DNA of 5,862 nt from Rhizobium sp. Q54 (GTDB lineage: Bacteria; Pseudomonadota; Alphaproteobacteria; Rhizobiales; Beijerinckiaceae): assembly GCA_945903655.1 (NCBI GenBank), contig CAMDOY010000253.1, positions 1-5,862 on the forward strand, read 5' to 3'. Position numbers and translations under genes: made by a program. The notes under the pieces are model-generated. The model ran no database searches and was not told the DNA's origin. It saw nothing but the letters and a program-made list of their open reading frames with translations. Positions 4,776 through 5,862 of this stretch are shown here, one piece after another (position 1 is the first letter of the stretch; every line of letters starts with the position of its first letter).

Positions 4776-5348
4776 ATGGCACGGCATGAAACCACAAAGC
4801 AGCGGGCTTCGCATCCCGTTGCATTCGATCTCGATGCCGAACTGGCACGGATTGCATCGCTGACCATCGACCAACTTCGGGATCAATGGCGAGAGCGCAT
4901 AGGCCTCGATCCACCGCCAGCCCTATCCAAGGACTTGATCGCGAGGGTGCTTTCGCATCGACTACAAGAGGAGGTTGTGGGCGGCCTCCCCCCACGCATA
5001 CGCAAGGCTATGGTCGCTCTGGCACAAGGAGATAGCCTCCCAATTCAACGGATCAAAGTTGGCTCAGTGCTGGTGAGGGAGCACGAAGGTAAGTTGCACG
5101 AGGCCTATGTCGTTCCCGATGGCTTTAGCTGGCAAGGAAAGACCTATGCGAGCCTATCGACTATCGCTTGCAAGATCACCGGTACGAAGTGGAATGGTCC
5201 ACGCTTCTTCGGATTGCGCGAAGACCGACCTCATCAAACAGAGGTGGAAAAAGTGTCCTTGGATCCAAAGGTCGTTCAGAAAGGCGATCAAGCACGGTCA
5301 TCGATCCGATCCCGATCTTCAAAAGCGTTCGTCATGAGCGCGCTATGA
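4776..5348 (+). CDS. DUF2924 domain-containing protein
   Basis: This is a 190-residue protein. The N-terminal region DLDAELARIASLTIDQLRDQ followed by WRERIGLDPPPALSKDLIAR (residues 18-57) and LQEEVVGGL is the hallmark of DUF2924. Residues about 93-147 form a compact beta-rich segment: KVGSVLVREHEGKLHEAYVV, PDGFSWQGKTYASLSTIA and ITGTKWNGPRFFGL. From about 151 the tail is basic and looks disordered. The ATG at 4776 lies four bases after the DUF3489 stop and lacks a clear Shine-Dalgarno, suggesting translational coupling. An in-frame ATG at 4695 would overlap the upstream gene by 77 bases and adds residues not expected for the family, so it is rejected. The last codons overlap the recombinase start (ATGA). 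The function is not established. The C-terminal segment resembles RAMA-type modified-DNA-reader domains by eye, so DNA binding is my inference. Confidence 0.8.
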   Translation: MARHETTKQRASHPVAFDLDAELARIASLTIDQLRDQWRERIGLDPPPALSKDLIARVLSHRLQEEVVGGLPPRIRKAMVALAQGDSLPIQRIKVGSVLVREHEGKLHEAYVVPDGFSWQGKTYASLSTIACKITGTKWNGPRFFGLREDRPHQTEVEKVSLDPKVVQKGDQARSSIRSRSSKAFVMSAL

Positions 5349-5862
5349 AGCAACCAGTTATCAAGCCCATGCGTTGCGCCATCTACACGCGCAAGTCCAC
5401 CGATCATAATTTGGATCTCGCATTCAACTCCCTCGACGCCCAACGGGAAGCCTGCGAGGCATATATCAAGAGCCAGGCCCATGAGGGCTGGAAGCTCATT
5501 CCCGACCGCTTTGATGATGGTGCTTTCTCGGGGGCTTCTCTTGTCCGACCTGCCCTTCAATCGCTCCTTGATGATGTGCGAGCCCAGAAGATCGATATCA
5601 TCGTGGTCTACAAGGTCGACAGACTTACCCGCTCGCTTGCCGACTTCGCCAAACTGGTGGAGCTTTTCGACGCCAACGACGTCTCCTTCGTCTCTGTCAC
5701 CCAGTCCTTCAACACGACCTCAAGCATGGGGCGACTGACCCTCAATGTACTGCTTTCCTTCGCCCAGTTCGAGCGTGAGGTCATTGGTGAGCGCGTCCGG
5801 GACAAGATCGCCGCCTCCAAGCGGCGCGGCATTTGGGTGGGAGGCCCTGTCCCGCTTGGCTA
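5345..5862 (+). CDS. Large serine recombinase, N-terminal catalytic domain (3'-partial, runs off right edge)
   Basis: The frame is open for 172 codons to the window end. It shows the resolvase/invertase catalytic domain: AIYTRKST with nucleophile Ser18, SLDAQREAC (29-37), DDGAFSGASL (57-66) with its conserved arginine at RPAL, IVVYKVDRLTRSLAD (DRLTR around 90-94), FVSVTQSFNT and the long helix stretch LNVLLSFAQFEREVIGERVR. The region KRRGIWVGGPVPLGY marks entry into the Recombinase domain of large serine integrases. These enzymes make a 5'-phosphoserine-linked double-strand exchange between att sites. The start ATG overlaps the DUF2924 stop by four bases (ATGA). Met9 at 5369 is an alternative start, but the coupled ATG is preferred. 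As the catalytic residues are intact, the recombinase may be active. Its att sites are not visible and are expected beyond the right edge or next to the gene. Confidence 0.93.
   Translation, partial: MKQPVIKPMRCAIYTRKSTDHNLDLAFNSLDAQREACEAYIKSQAHEGWKLIPDRFDDGAFSGASLVRPALQSLLDDVRAQKIDIIVVYKVDRLTRSLADFAKLVELFDANDVSFVSVTQSFNTTSSMGRLTLNVLLSFAQFEREVIGERVRDKIAASKRRGIWVGGPVPLG

Overview
The window looks alphaproteobacterial. The coding sequences are GC-rich, the lipid genes match the BtaA/BtaB/PlcP families best known from Rhodobacter and the rhizobia, and the right end carries a DUF3489-DUF2924-recombinase set that is common in alphaproteobacterial accessory islands. A sphingomonad or relative is possible, but the sequence does not fix the genus.

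Layout, left to right. (1) Positions 1-248, minus strand: the 5' part of a peptide/nickel-type ABC transporter ATPase gene, open to the left edge. (2) Positions 249-521: a divergent intergenic region with a candidate PhoB box (451-468), a possible -10 element and a good Shine-Dalgarno in front of a TTG start. (3) Positions 522-3307: a plus-strand operon btaA-btaB-plcP. (4) Positions about 3308-3850, minus strand: gene debris. A decayed second copy of the ABC ATPase Walker A region is joined to the C-terminal half of a flavin amine oxidase. (5) Positions about 3851-4198: a non-coding stretch, AT-rich at its left end, with two inverted repeats just before the next operon. (6) Positions 4202-5862: a tightly packed plus-strand operon of a DUF3489 protein, a DUF2924 protein and a large serine recombinase that runs off the right edge.

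How the genes work together. The three lipid genes form a complete phosphorus-sparing membrane-remodelling route. PlcP, a metallophosphoesterase-type phospholipase C, would release diacylglycerol from phospholipids. BtaA would add the 3-amino-3-carboxypropyl group of S-adenosylmethionine to that diacylglycerol, and BtaB would trimethylate the product to the betaine lipid DGTS. The Pho-box-like sequence upstream fits induction by phosphate starvation.

The lipid operon is bracketed by two same-orientation copies of one ABC ATPase segment, about 80% identical by hand alignment over 86 bp. The right copy is broken. This suggests that the cassette was inserted beside, or rearranged into, a transporter/amine-oxidase locus. 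The right-hand operon is probably the edge of an integrated element. Its two DUF proteins have no established function and are the most likely place in this window for undescribed biology.
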